Shown: positions 7,936 to 15,694, counted from the stretch's first letter. The stretch is 22,977 nt of DNA from DATFXF01 sp035258565 (GCA_035258565.1 DATFXF010000393.1:1-22977); one strand, 5' to 3'. The notes: generated by a model not told the origin, from the letters alone. Made by a program: numbers and translations.

Positions 7936-9015
7936 ATGCGATGCACTGTCTTTCGCGCGCTCCTGATAGGCGTGTTGATTGCCACTCTGATCGTGCCTGC
8001 GAGCGAATCGAGTGCGCTGGCCCAGGCGCCGTCCCCGCAGCCGCCGAAAGAACAACAGAAAGAGCAACAGAAGCAACCCGAGAAACAGGGTGAGTATGCT
8101 ATCTCGGTGGAGGTGCCGGTGGTTACCGTGGACGTGGTAGCCACCACGAGCAACGGTGACATCATTACCGGCTTGAAGAAGGAAAACTTCCGCATCCTCG
8201 AGGACGGCGTCCCACAAACGATCACCAACTTTGCCCCCACCGAGGCCCCCATTACGATCGTGCTCTTGATCGAGTTCAGCAAGCTGGGCTTCGAGTATTT
8301 TGCTTACCGGGCCAGGGAAGCGGCCTACGATTTTCTCGGCCAACTCAAGCAAGAGGACTGGGTGGCGCTCGAGAGCTTTGATCTGAAGCCACGCATCGAA
8401 GTGGACTTCACCCGGGACAAGCAAGAAGTTCGGGCAGCCTTGGCACACCTCGTGTTTCCCGGTTTCAGCGAAGCGAATCTCTTCGATGCCATCTATGACA
8501 CCGTCGATCGCTTGCAAGACGTCAAGGGCAAGAAATCCATTTTCGTCCTGGCGTCTGGATACGACACCTTCAGCAAGCACACCCTGGACCAGACGCTCAA
8601 GCGACTCCACCAGACCGACGTGACCATCTTTGCGGTGGGCGTGGCCCGGGACTTTTTTGAGTATTACGAAGCGCGCGGCTACTATTCCGGTGCCTCGCGG
8701 GTGGGTTATTACCAGGCCGAGAACCAGCTGCGAAGCTTTGCGCAGCTTACTGGTGGCCGGGCGTGGTTCCCGCGCTTTGACGGTGAGATGCCGGGCATCT
8801 TCCGCGAAGTGGCGGCCAGCCTGCGCAATCAGTACAGCCTGGCTTATACGCCGAGCAGCCGCGCGCGCGACGGCAAGTTCCACAAGATTAAGGTCGAGCT
8901 GGTCAACCCCGATGGCGCGCCGCTGGTGGTCGTGGACCAGAAGGGCAAGAAGCAGAAATACGTTGTGTACGCTCGCGACGGTTACATAGCCCCGAAGGGC
9001 GGCGTGGCCGACTAG
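7936..9015 (+). CDS. Secreted VWFA-type domain protein with degenerate metal site
   Basis: A 359-aa exported protein of the VWFA-related group that is abundant in Acidobacteria; function unknown. I chose the ATG at 7936, preceded by GAGGG. It gives a clean signal peptide (MRCTVFRALLIGVLIATLIV, cleavage near ALA-QA at about 29). ATG at 7915 is the alternative. Next comes a Gln/Lys/Pro-rich linker (32-51), then a small beta domain (EVPVVTVDVVATTSNGD, ITGLKKENFRILEDG). A von Willebrand A fold begins about residue 105 (APITIVLLIEFSKLG). The MIDAS residues are changed: ExSxL replaces DxSxS, and SEANLFDA replaces the GGTALYDA-type motif. Its stop overlaps the stop of the convergent 120-aa gene (CTAG at 9012-9015). 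Confidence 0.9.
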   Translation: MRCTVFRALLIGVLIATLIVPASESSALAQAPSPQPPKEQQKEQQKQPEKQGEYAISVEVPVVTVDVVATTSNGDIITGLKKENFRILEDGVPQTITNFAPTEAPITIVLLIEFSKLGFEYFAYRAREAAYDFLGQLKQEDWVALESFDLKPRIEVDFTRDKQEVRAALAHLVFPGFSEANLFDAIYDTVDRLQDVKGKKSIFVLASGYDTFSKHTLDQTLKRLHQTDVTIFAVGVARDFFEYYEARGYYSGASRVGYYQAENQLRSFAQLTGGRAWFPRFDGEMPGIFREVAASLRNQYSLAYTPSSRARDGKFHKIKVELVNPDGAPLVVVDQKGKKQKYVVYARDGYIAPKGGVAD

Positions 9016-9374
9016 CATTCGCCGCCCGAGAGTTTCCGCGCGCGCGCCTGATCCACAGCGAAATATCCGTCGAGCTCCGCATAGGGCGCATTCTGCCGCG
9101 GGCGATACTTTTCGAGCCCGGCGCGCAGCTGGACCTCCGCCAGGGAGACGGCAGCCCCTGGCGCCGTTTGCTGGACTTCGTTCTCGGCCCCGGCAGTCAG
9201 CCGCACCGGGATGCGGTACAGCCAGCCTTCCTCGTCCATCACCAGGAACTGGTAGTCGCTCGCCTCTTCGTATTGACCCTTGCGCACGGCCGGAACGCGG
9301 CCTTGGAATTGGTATTCGTAGCGGCCCGTGCGCGTCACGACGCGCGTCCAACCCGGCTGTGACGGCTCGGCCAT
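9012..9374 (-). CDS. Hypothetical protein, 120 aa
   Basis: I do not recognise this family. It starts MAEPSQPGWTRVVTRTGRYE two bases after the stop of the hydroxyacid dehydrogenase gene, which points to co-translation. A longer in-frame start at 9431 would overlap that gene and is less likely. The product is soluble with alternating hydrophobic residues suggesting beta strands (GRYEYQFQGRVPAV, YQFLVMDEEGWLYRIPVRLT). A helical, polar C-terminal half follows and ends SGGEC. No signal peptide, membrane segment or metal motif is seen. Its place at the end of the glycolysis-related leftward run does not define a role. Confidence 0.72.
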   Translation of the reverse strand: MAEPSQPGWTRVVTRTGRYEYQFQGRVPAVRKGQYEEASDYQFLVMDEEGWLYRIPVRLTAGAENEVQQTAPGAAVSLAEVQLRAGLEKYRPRQNAPYAELDGYFAVDQARARKLSGGEC

Positions 9375-9376
9375 GT

Positions 9377-10384
9377 TCAATAGCCACGCGTCAGGTCCAC
9401 GCGATTCAGCAGTTCCCGGCCGCTGAACCACCGCTCGAGGTTTTCGAGCAGCAGCGCCGTCTGACGGTCCCAGAGTGATTCGCTTGCTGCGCTGATATGC
9501 GGCGTGATGAAGACGTTTTCGAGCGTCCAGAGCGGGCTTTCCGGCGGTAGCGGCTCCTCGGCGGCGACATCGAGCGCTGCGCCAGCGATCGCACGCCGCT
9601 CGAGTGCCGCGACAAGCGCGGGCTCGTCCACCAGCGACCCGCGCGCCACGCTGATGAGATACGCGGAGGGCTTCATCACCTCGAGTTGCCGCGCGCCGAT
9701 CAGATGGCGCGTCTCTCGTGTTTCGGGTGCCGCCAGCACGACGAAGTCTGCTCGGGAGAGCGCGTCCCCGAGCTGCGCGACCGCGAACACGCGCTCGGCA
9801 AGCCCTTGATCGGCCCGGCCGGAACGAGTCACCGCCCAGATTTTCATCCCCAGCGGCTTGACGCGTCGCGCCAGTTCACGGCCGACGGCTCCAAAGCCCA
9901 CGATCGCCAGGACCTGCCCGGCGAGCTCGCGTGGCCGCAAGGGCTTGTCCCAGATCTCCTGCTGCGCCCAGCGGCGTTCCTGCTGGTAGCGAACCGCGTC
10001 GGGAAAATGCCGCGCCAGCGCGATCAACATCCCCAGGATGTGCTCGGCCATGGGAACGGTGTGGACGCCGCTCGCGTTCGTCACCACGACACCACTCGAG
10101 CGCAGTTCGGGGTACATCAACTGTGCCACGCCGGCGGCGGTCGAGTGAATCCATTTGAGCTTGCGCGCCCGCGCGAACTGTTGCACGCGAATCGAGTAGC
10201 CGACGAAAATGTCAGTATCCGCGAGCTCCTCGGGCATGCGGTCATAGGTAGGGAGGTGGACCACGCTCATTTCCGGCCAGCGCTCACGCACGCGGGCGGC
10301 CATTTCCGGCGGTGGCCGCCAGAGCGTGAACGGGTGCCAGACGCAGATCAGAAGCTTGGTCTCGGATGGCGCGGGACGACTCAT
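9377..10384 (-). CDS. D-2-hydroxyacid dehydrogenase
   Basis: A 335-aa NAD(P)-dependent D-isomer 2-hydroxyacid dehydrogenase, reducing a 2-oxoacid or the reverse; substrate unknown. The GHRPR/phosphoglycerate-type fold is clear. TNASGVHTVPMAEHILGMLI (103-122) precedes the nucleotide fold, whose GxGxxG is IVGFGAVGRE (161-170). Catalytic residues are Arg248 (VARGS), Glu277 (AAEEPLP) and His296 (ITPHISA). The dinucleotide-binding region after GxGxxG shows WAVTRSGR, with basic residues where NADP users often have them, but this is only suggestive. The ATG overlaps the gpmI stop by four bases (ATGA), so translation is probably coupled. A glyoxylate or hydroxypyruvate reductase role is possible. Confidence 0.93.
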   Translation of the reverse strand: MSRPAPSETKLLICVWHPFTLWRPPPEMAARVRERWPEMSVVHLPTYDRMPEELADTDIFVGYSIRVQQFARARKLKWIHSTAAGVAQLMYPELRSSGVVVTNASGVHTVPMAEHILGMLIALARHFPDAVRYQQERRWAQQEIWDKPLRPRELAGQVLAIVGFGAVGRELARRVKPLGMKIWAVTRSGRADQGLAERVFAVAQLGDALSRADFVVLAAPETRETRHLIGARQLEVMKPSAYLISVARGSLVDEPALVAALERRAIAGAALDVAAEEPLPPESPLWTLENVFITPHISAASESLWDRQTALLLENLERWFSGRELLNRVDLTRGY

Positions 10385-11940
10385 GGCCTGTCGGAGCGAA
10401 GGTCTCGGCCGGTCATTTCCGGAGGCTGCGGCACGCCGAGAACGCCCAGCAGCGTGGGTGCGATGTCCTGCAGGGACCCGTCGCGAAGATGCACTTGCTT
10501 GTCTTCGGTGATCAGAAGGAAAGGCACGGGGTTGGTGGTGTGAAAGGTGTGCGGGCCGCCGGTCACCGGGTCAATCATCGTTTCGGCATTGCCATGGTCG
10601 GCGGTAACGATCCACCCGCCGCCCTGCGGACCGAGCGCCTGGAAGATGCGACCTAGGCCCTGGTCCACAGCTTCCACGGCCTTGATCGCAGGTTCGAGCT
10701 TGCCCGAATGTCCGACCATGTCGGCATTGGCATAGTTCATCACAATTGCGTCGAAGTCGCCCTTCTCGATTGCCTTCACGACGTTTTCGGTGATGCCGGC
10801 CGCGCTCATCTCCGGCTTCAGGTCGTAGGTGGGGACTTTGGGCGAGGGCACCAAGATGCGCTCTTCGCCAGCAAACGGCTTTTCCACACCACCGTTGAAG
10901 AAATAGGTGACGTGAGCATACTTCTCCGTCTCCGCGACGCGCAGGTTCTTGAAATTCATCTCGGCAAAGACCTGGGCCAGGATGTGCTCCACCCTTTCCG
11001 GGCCGAGGACGTAGGCGAGCCACGGCCAGGTCTTTTCGTATTGCGTCATGGCCACGAAGAAGAGGTTCTTCGGCCGCTGGGGGTCGGCGAACTCCTCAAA
11101 GCCCGGCTCGACCAGCGCGCGGGTGGTCTGCCGGGCGCGGTCGGCGCGGAAGTTGAAGAAGATCATGGCGTCGTTGTCGCGGACAGGGCCAACTGGCTCG
11201 GCGGCACCGCGGGTGCCCGTGGTGATCACGATGGGAGCGACGAACTCATCGGTGACACCCTGCTCGTAGCTCCGGCGAACGGCCTCCATCGGGTCCGGCG
11301 ACTTGTTTTCGGCTTCGCCGTGGACCATGGCCTGATAGGCCTTCTCGATGCGCTCCCAGCGGTTGTCGCGATCCATGGCGTAGTAGCGCCCCACCACCGT
11401 GGCGATGCGCCCCAGGGAGTACTCGCGCATCTTTTGCTGGAGCTGCCGCAGGTAATCAATGCCGCTGGTGGGCGGCGTGTCGCGGCCGTCCAGGAAGCAG
11501 TGCATGAACACGCGCTCGACTTTGTTCTCGCGCGCCATGCGCAAAAGCGCAAAGAGATGGTTGATGTGGGAGTGCACTCCGCCATCGCTCAGCAAGCCCA
11601 GCAGGTGCAGCTGCCGTTCGCGCCCGCGCGCCATGGCCTTGAGCAGTAGGGCGTTGCGGAAGAATTCGCCGCTCTCGATCATCCGGTCGAGGCGCGTGAT
11701 GTCCATGTGCACGATGCGTCCGGCGCCCATATTCAGGTGGCCGACCTCGCTATTGCCCATCTGGCCTTCGGGTAGGCCGACCCAGGGGCCGGAGGTGTGC
11801 ACCAGCGAGTGGGGGAATCTCTTGAGGAGCTCATCGTAGGTGGGCTTGCGCGCGAGCGCGATGGCGTTGCCCTTCGTCTCCGGCGAATAGCCCCAGCCAT
11901 CCAGCACCGTCAGAACCATCGGCTTGGGTCGCTTCGGCAT
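10381..11940 (-). CDS. gpmI: 2,3-bisphosphoglycerate-independent phosphoglycerate mutase
   Basis: Interconverts 3- and 2-phosphoglycerate using two Mn ions and a phosphoserine. The 519-aa length is normal. The N-terminus has VLTVLDGWGYSPETKGNAI with metal ligand Asp14. The phosphorylated serine is Ser64 in GQMGNSEVGHLNMGAGR. Further family segments are LLSDGGVHSHINHLFALL, CFLDGRDTPP, GRYYAMDRDNRW, FFNFRADRARQTTRAL and, at the end, TADHGNAETM with metal ligands and GGPHTFHTTNPVPF. All key residues are there. eno lies 144 bp upstream on the same strand, supplying the next glycolytic step, and the hydroxyacid dehydrogenase overlaps its stop. Confidence 0.98.
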   Translation of the reverse strand: MPKRPKPMVLTVLDGWGYSPETKGNAIALARKPTYDELLKRFPHSLVHTSGPWVGLPEGQMGNSEVGHLNMGAGRIVHMDITRLDRMIESGEFFRNALLLKAMARGRERQLHLLGLLSDGGVHSHINHLFALLRMARENKVERVFMHCFLDGRDTPPTSGIDYLRQLQQKMREYSLGRIATVVGRYYAMDRDNRWERIEKAYQAMVHGEAENKSPDPMEAVRRSYEQGVTDEFVAPIVITTGTRGAAEPVGPVRDNDAMIFFNFRADRARQTTRALVEPGFEEFADPQRPKNLFFVAMTQYEKTWPWLAYVLGPERVEHILAQVFAEMNFKNLRVAETEKYAHVTYFFNGGVEKPFAGEERILVPSPKVPTYDLKPEMSAAGITENVVKAIEKGDFDAIVMNYANADMVGHSGKLEPAIKAVEAVDQGLGRIFQALGPQGGGWIVTADHGNAETMIDPVTGGPHTFHTTNPVPFLLITEDKQVHLRDGSLQDIAPTLLGVLGVPQPPEMTGRDLRSDRP

Positions 11941-12029
11941 CGCGCGTCAGAATACAAGGAATCCGATTCCCCTGGGCACCTCGAGAAATCCCCTCCGTGC
12001 GGCACCCGTCTTCTCTTTGCGGAACAGGG

Positions 12030-12085
12030 GTTCGGCAGAACTGTCCAAGGCAACTGTCCTATCTGTGCAAGTTCGGCAGGCAACT
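12030..12085. repeat. Interleaved short direct repeats between eno and gpmI
   Basis: Three word pairs recur within 56 bp on the + strand: GTTCGGCAG (12030-12038, 12071-12079), AACTGTCC (12039-12046, 12052-12059) and GGCAACT (12049-12055, 12079-12085). They occupy the eno-proximal part of the 144-bp gap and touch the eno stop codon. No terminator hairpin with a T run is visible in the gap. The role is unknown; they may be remnants of local duplication or a binding-site cluster. Confidence 0.5.
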
Positions 12086-13401
12086 TACATCCGGGAGCAA
12101 GCTCCGGAGAGCGCCGCTGCTCCCAAGAAGCGGGCGGCCGAGCCTAGCTCCTCCTCGATGCGGAGCAACTGGTTGTACTTGGCGACGCGGTCGGTGCGCG
12201 AGGCAGAGCCGGTCTTGATCTGACCCGTGCCCATGGCCACAACAAAATCGGCGATGAAGGTGTCTTCGGTTTCGCCCGAGCGATGGGAGACAATGGCGGC
12301 GTATCCCGCTTTCCGTGACATCTCGATGGCTTCGGTGGTCTCGGTGACGGTGCCGATCTGATTGAGCTTGATAAGGATGGCGTTGGCGACTTTCTCCTTG
12401 ATGCCGCGCGAGAGCCGTTCGGTGTTGGTCACGAACAGGTCGTCGCCCACCAGTTGCAGCTTGTTGCCCAATTCCTTCGTCAGCAGCTTCCAGCCGGCCC
12501 AGTCGTCTTCGGCGAGGCCGTCTTCGATGGAGACGATGGGGAACTGCCTCACCCAATCGGCCCAGAAGGCCACCATCTGCTCGCTGCTGCGGGAGGATTT
12601 GTCGGATTTCTTGAAGACGTATTGGCCGCTTGACTTTTCGTAGAACTCGCTGGCGGCAGGGTCCAGCGCGATCGCCACCTGCTCGCCTGGCTTGTAGCCC
12701 GCCCGGGCGATGGCTTCGAGAACGCGTTCGATGGCCTCCTCGTTCGAGCGCAACTGGGGCGCGAAGCCGCCCTCATCGCCGACAGCGGTCGAATAACCGC
12801 GCTTGTGGAGCACGGCCTTGAGGTGGTGAAAGACCTCGACACCCATGCGCAGCGCCTCGTCGAAACTCTTTGCGCCCACGGGCAGGACCATAAACTCTTG
12901 CACGTCCACGGAGTTGTCCGCATGGGAGCCGCCGTTCAGGATGTTCATCATGGGCACCGGCAGGGTATTCGCCGCTCGAGCACTCGAATAGCGCGCGAGA
13001 TATCGATAAAGCGGCTGGTCGAGCTCGGCCGCAGCGGCCCGCGCGGCGGCCATCGAAACCGCCAGGATGGCATTCGCGCCGAGCTTGCCTTTGTTCGGCG
13101 TGCCATCGGCTTCCATCATGCGGCTGTCGAGCGCGCGCTGGTCAGCGGCATCCATGCCCACGACAGCCCTGGCGATCGCTGTGTGGATATTCTGGAGGGC
13201 CCGGAGCACGCCTTTGCCGAGATAGCGCGAGGGATCGGCGTCGCGCAGCTCGAGCGCCTCGTGCTCGCCCGTCGAGGCGCCCGAAGGCACCGCGGCGCGG
13301 CCCAGCGTGCCTCCCTCGAGTACCACGTCGGCTTCAACGGTTGGGTTGCCGCGAGAATCGAGGATTTGCCGGCCGTGCACACGCACAATCTTCCTGGACA
13401 T
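12085..13401 (-). CDS. eno: Enolase
   Basis: Converts 2-phosphoglycerate to phosphoenolpyruvate; also a common component of RNA degradosomes in other bacteria. The 438-aa length is normal. The N-terminus has HGRQILDSRGNPTVEADV and VPSGASTGEHEALELRD (38-54). ILNGGSHADNSVDVQEFM (154-171) follows. Acid-base residues are Glu210 (GDEGGFAP) and Lys345 (ILIKLNQIG). Mg ligands are Asp247 (ALDPAAS), Glu293 (SIEDGLAEDDW) and Asp320 (VGDDLFVTN). SHRSGETEDTFIADF (372-386) is the enolase signature. GGGGGGAG lies just before the ATG. It sits directly upstream of gpmI. Confidence 0.98.
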   Translation of the reverse strand: MSRKIVRVHGRQILDSRGNPTVEADVVLEGGTLGRAAVPSGASTGEHEALELRDADPSRYLGKGVLRALQNIHTAIARAVVGMDAADQRALDSRMMEADGTPNKGKLGANAILAVSMAAARAAAAELDQPLYRYLARYSSARAANTLPVPMMNILNGGSHADNSVDVQEFMVLPVGAKSFDEALRMGVEVFHHLKAVLHKRGYSTAVGDEGGFAPQLRSNEEAIERVLEAIARAGYKPGEQVAIALDPAASEFYEKSSGQYVFKKSDKSSRSSEQMVAFWADWVRQFPIVSIEDGLAEDDWAGWKLLTKELGNKLQLVGDDLFVTNTERLSRGIKEKVANAILIKLNQIGTVTETTEAIEMSRKAGYAAIVSHRSGETEDTFIADFVVAMGTGQIKTGSASRTDRVAKYNQLLRIEEELGSAARFLGAAALSGACSRM

Positions 13402-13519
13402 ACTCCCCCCGCGGATCAGTGGCGGCGGGAATTTTAACCTTTCAGACGACCGATGAACACAGATTCACGACCAGGAAGACGCAGGGGTCGCGGGAGCGCT
13501 CGGAAGACCAGCCGCCAGG

Positions 13520-14152
13520 CTACGGAGACTTGCCGGCGAGGACCAACTCTAGCTCGGAATCCACCGGAATCATGCCCCCGGGTGTGCTTGCCGGAAGCGG
13601 GTCTCGAGTTCCCGGAGATAGGCAGGGGGGTCCGCAAGGTTGCGCAGGTAGGCGTTGCCATAGGACGTGGAGGCACAGAAGCCTGCGAGCTGGTGCGGTT
13701 TGAGATACAGCCGGTGGTGAAGGGTGAGCGTTTCGAGGTCCGCGAACCCCGTGGCGGCTCGGATCGTGCGCCGCGAGTAGCCAGGAGCTGGCCTTCTCGA
13801 GCACGCGCGGACCGTCCATCCAATACAAGGCCGTGCCGCAGGTCACCAGGTCCACGCTGTCAGGTTCCTTGACGCACTCTTCGGCCGTCGAGATGCGGAC
13901 GACAATGTTCTTGTGCAGGCCCTCGAGCCTCCCGGCCATTCGGGGATCGGGTTCGACTGCGATCACCCGGGCAAACCACTGGCAAAGTGGCAGGGTCGAG
14001 AGCCCGGTACCGGCTCCGAGGTCCATCGCGCAGCCAGGGTTTTCCGGGGGCACGCGCTCGAGGATGCGCTCGAAAAGCCGCTGGGGATGGGCGGGCCGAA
14101 ACGCGCTGTAGGCAGCCGCAGCGGCGCCAAAACATGTTTCCAAGGGCGACAT
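13520..14152 (-). pseudogene. Class I SAM methyltransferase, broken by internal deletion and frameshift
   Basis: The first 125 residues form a normal methyltransferase N-terminus: motif I AMDLGAGTGLSTLPL (42-56), VIAVEPDPRMAG (63-74), and CGTALYWMDGPRVLEKASSW (105-124). At about 13779-13783 the homologous sequence jumps to another frame. That frame reads GYSRRTIRAATGFADLETL, then YLKPHQLAGFCASTSYGNAY and LRELETRFRQAHPGA, and stops at 13570. After a run of five G (13575-13579, minus strand) the original frame resumes as GGMIPVDSELELVLAGKSP, a plausible natural C-terminus, and stops at 13520. The middle of the catalytic domain, probably several dozen residues, is missing. A 210-aa frame remains open, but its middle is out-of-frame peptide, so it is very likely non-functional. 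It lies between glgC (21 bp upstream) and eno. Confidence 0.8.
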
Positions 14153-14173
14153 GGATGCGGACGGCGACGGACT

Positions 14174-15406
14174 CTATTCTGGCTCTTCGAGCATGGATTC
14201 TTCGCGCACCACAACGACGATGCCGCTTTCGGTGACGTGGTAGCGCCGCCGGTCGGCCTCGAGGTCGTAGCCGATCTCCGTGTGCTCGGGGAGATTGACG
14301 TGCCGGTCGATGATCGCGTTTCGGATGCGCGAGTGCCGCCCGATATTCACATGGTTGAAGATGATCGAGGTTTCGACTTCTACGTAGCTGTTGACCCGCA
14401 CGTCGTAACCCAGCACGGAACATTTGACGCGTCCTCCGGAGATGATTGAGCCGCCGGAAACGATGGAGTCGAGCGTCACGCCCATGCGGTCGGGGTCGGC
14501 GAAGACAAACTTCACCGGAGGGTATTGCTGCTGCCAGGTGCGCAGTGGCCAGTTCTTGTCGTAGAGGTTGAAGACTGGCGAGACGGCCACCAGATCCATG
14601 TTGGCTTCGTAATAGGCGTCCACGGTTCCGACGTCGCGCCAGTACTGCTCGCCGGGTCGGTTCTCGTCCACGAAGTTGTAAGCGTACACGCGGTACTTGC
14701 CGATGATTTTCGGCAGGATGTCCTTGCCGAAGTCGTGCGCGGAGTTCGGATCCTCGGCGTCGGCGATGAGGATGGGAATGAGCAATTGCGTGTTGAAGAT
14801 GTACACGCCCATGGAGACGTTGACCTTCTGGGGATTGATGCGCGAGCGCTTCGGCTGCGCGGGCTTCTCCTCGAAGCCGATGATGCGCCAGTGCTCATCG
14901 GCTTCGATGACGCCGAAGCGCTCCGCGGCCTCTTCCGGGGAGGTTTCGAAGGTGGCCACGGTGACGTCGGCCCCGCCGTCTGCGTGCTGCTGGAGCATCT
15001 TCTGGTAGTTCATTTTGTAGATGTGGTCGCCGGAGAGGATGATCACGTAGCTCGAGCGTTCGCTGCCGATCGAATAGATGTTCTGGTAGACGGCGTCGGC
15101 GGTGCCGAGATACCAGTTCGTCGAGACGCGCATCTGCGGCGGCAGCACTTCAATGAAGTCGCCCAAGCCCATGATCGGTGACCAACCGCGGCGCACGTGG
15201 CGGTTCAAGCTGAGCGCTTTGTATTGCGTGAGCACGAAAACGCGGCGCAGTTCGCTGTTGATGCAGTTCGACAGCGTTACGTCAATGATCCGGTACACGC
15301 CGCCGAACGGTACAGCGGGCTTGGCGCGGTCGCGCGTGAGCGGCCAGAGCCGTTCGCCCTGTCCGCCGGCCAGGAGCACGCCGATAGCGTCGCGCATAAA
15401 GGACAT
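14174..15406 (-). CDS. glgC: Glucose-1-phosphate adenylyltransferase
   Basis: Makes ADP-glucose from glucose-1-phosphate and ATP, the committed step of bacterial glycogen synthesis. I place the start at ATG 15406 (MSFMRDAIGVLLAGGQGERL). The 82-residue upstream extension is unrelated low-complexity sequence over the promoter region. The product is 410 aa, normal for GlgC. Landmarks are LAGGQGERLWPLTRDRAKPA (nucleotide and effector site), YRIIDVTLSNCINS, TNWYLGTADAVYQN, VIILSGDHIYKMNYQ, IIGFEEKPAQP (glucose-1-phosphate Lys) and VSMGVYIFNTQLL. A C-terminal left-handed beta-helix follows from about residue 300 (IVSGGSIISGGRVKCSVLG). The Shine-Dalgarno is weak. The gene is divergent from rpsU. Confidence 0.96.
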   Translation of the reverse strand: MSFMRDAIGVLLAGGQGERLWPLTRDRAKPAVPFGGVYRIIDVTLSNCINSELRRVFVLTQYKALSLNRHVRRGWSPIMGLGDFIEVLPPQMRVSTNWYLGTADAVYQNIYSIGSERSSYVIILSGDHIYKMNYQKMLQQHADGGADVTVATFETSPEEAAERFGVIEADEHWRIIGFEEKPAQPKRSRINPQKVNVSMGVYIFNTQLLIPILIADAEDPNSAHDFGKDILPKIIGKYRVYAYNFVDENRPGEQYWRDVGTVDAYYEANMDLVAVSPVFNLYDKNWPLRTWQQQYPPVKFVFADPDRMGVTLDSIVSGGSIISGGRVKCSVLGYDVRVNSYVEVETSIIFNHVNIGRHSRIRNAIIDRHVNLPEHTEIGYDLEADRRRYHVTESGIVVVVREESMLEEPE

Positions 15407-15440
15407 GGCCGCAACTCGTTGGCCTAGACCGAAAGGCCTC

Positions 15441-15470
15441 ATTCTAACAGCAAGTTTGGGTGGCCCCCAA
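15441..15470 (-). promoter_or_regulatory. glgC: Candidate glgC promoter
   Basis: On the minus strand, TTGGGG (15470-15465) and TAGAAT (15446-15441) are 18 bp apart, with the -10 about 35 bp upstream of the chosen ATG at 15406. The -35 overlaps the left arm of the 12-bp helix. Confidence 0.45.
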
Positions 15471-15650
15471 TCCTCGCCTGAGAGCCGCGCTCGGGCTCTA
15501 GGTTCCCGATCCAGGCCCAGGCCACCCGAACCAGATCCCCCTGCCGGTCGATTTTCCGACCGGCCCAGCGCCCAGCCACTATGTAGATGAATCCAAAAGC
15601 CTTTTGGTGCTAGCGGCGGGTCGAGCGGGAGGTCCAGAGACCAGAGAGCC

Positions 15651-15669
15651 AACCGGCCCCATACCGGTT
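15651..15669. repeat. Inverted repeat upstream of the rpsU promoter
   Basis: AACCGG-CCCCATA-CCGGTT is a perfect 6-bp inverted repeat ending 26 bp before the candidate rpsU -35. Spacing and symmetry suit an operator for a dimeric regulator, but nothing in the window identifies one. Confidence 0.4.
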
Positions 15670-15694
15670 AACCCACACATTCTAAAAAGAGTAC

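Noticed and set aside
7789..9387. A 532-codon leftward open frame across the VWA gene
   Set aside because: It is the antisense of a clearly real secreted VWA protein, with His/Arg/Gly-rich low-complexity product and no recognisable motif; high GC leaves such frames open.
12030..12085. The short repeats as a CRISPR array
   Set aside because: Words are 7-9 bp, interleaved and only two copies each; there are no regular spacers and no cas genes in the window.
13434..13823. A separate 129-codon leftward gene after the methyltransferase
   Set aside because: The third frame over the broken methyltransferase; neither of its surviving homologous segments is in this frame.
15407..15652. An 82-residue N-terminal extension of GlgC
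   Set aside because: The extension is Pro/Arg/Gly-rich, unlike GlgC N-termini, and would run through the promoter candidate and inverted repeats. MSFMRDAIGVLLAGG is the normal start.
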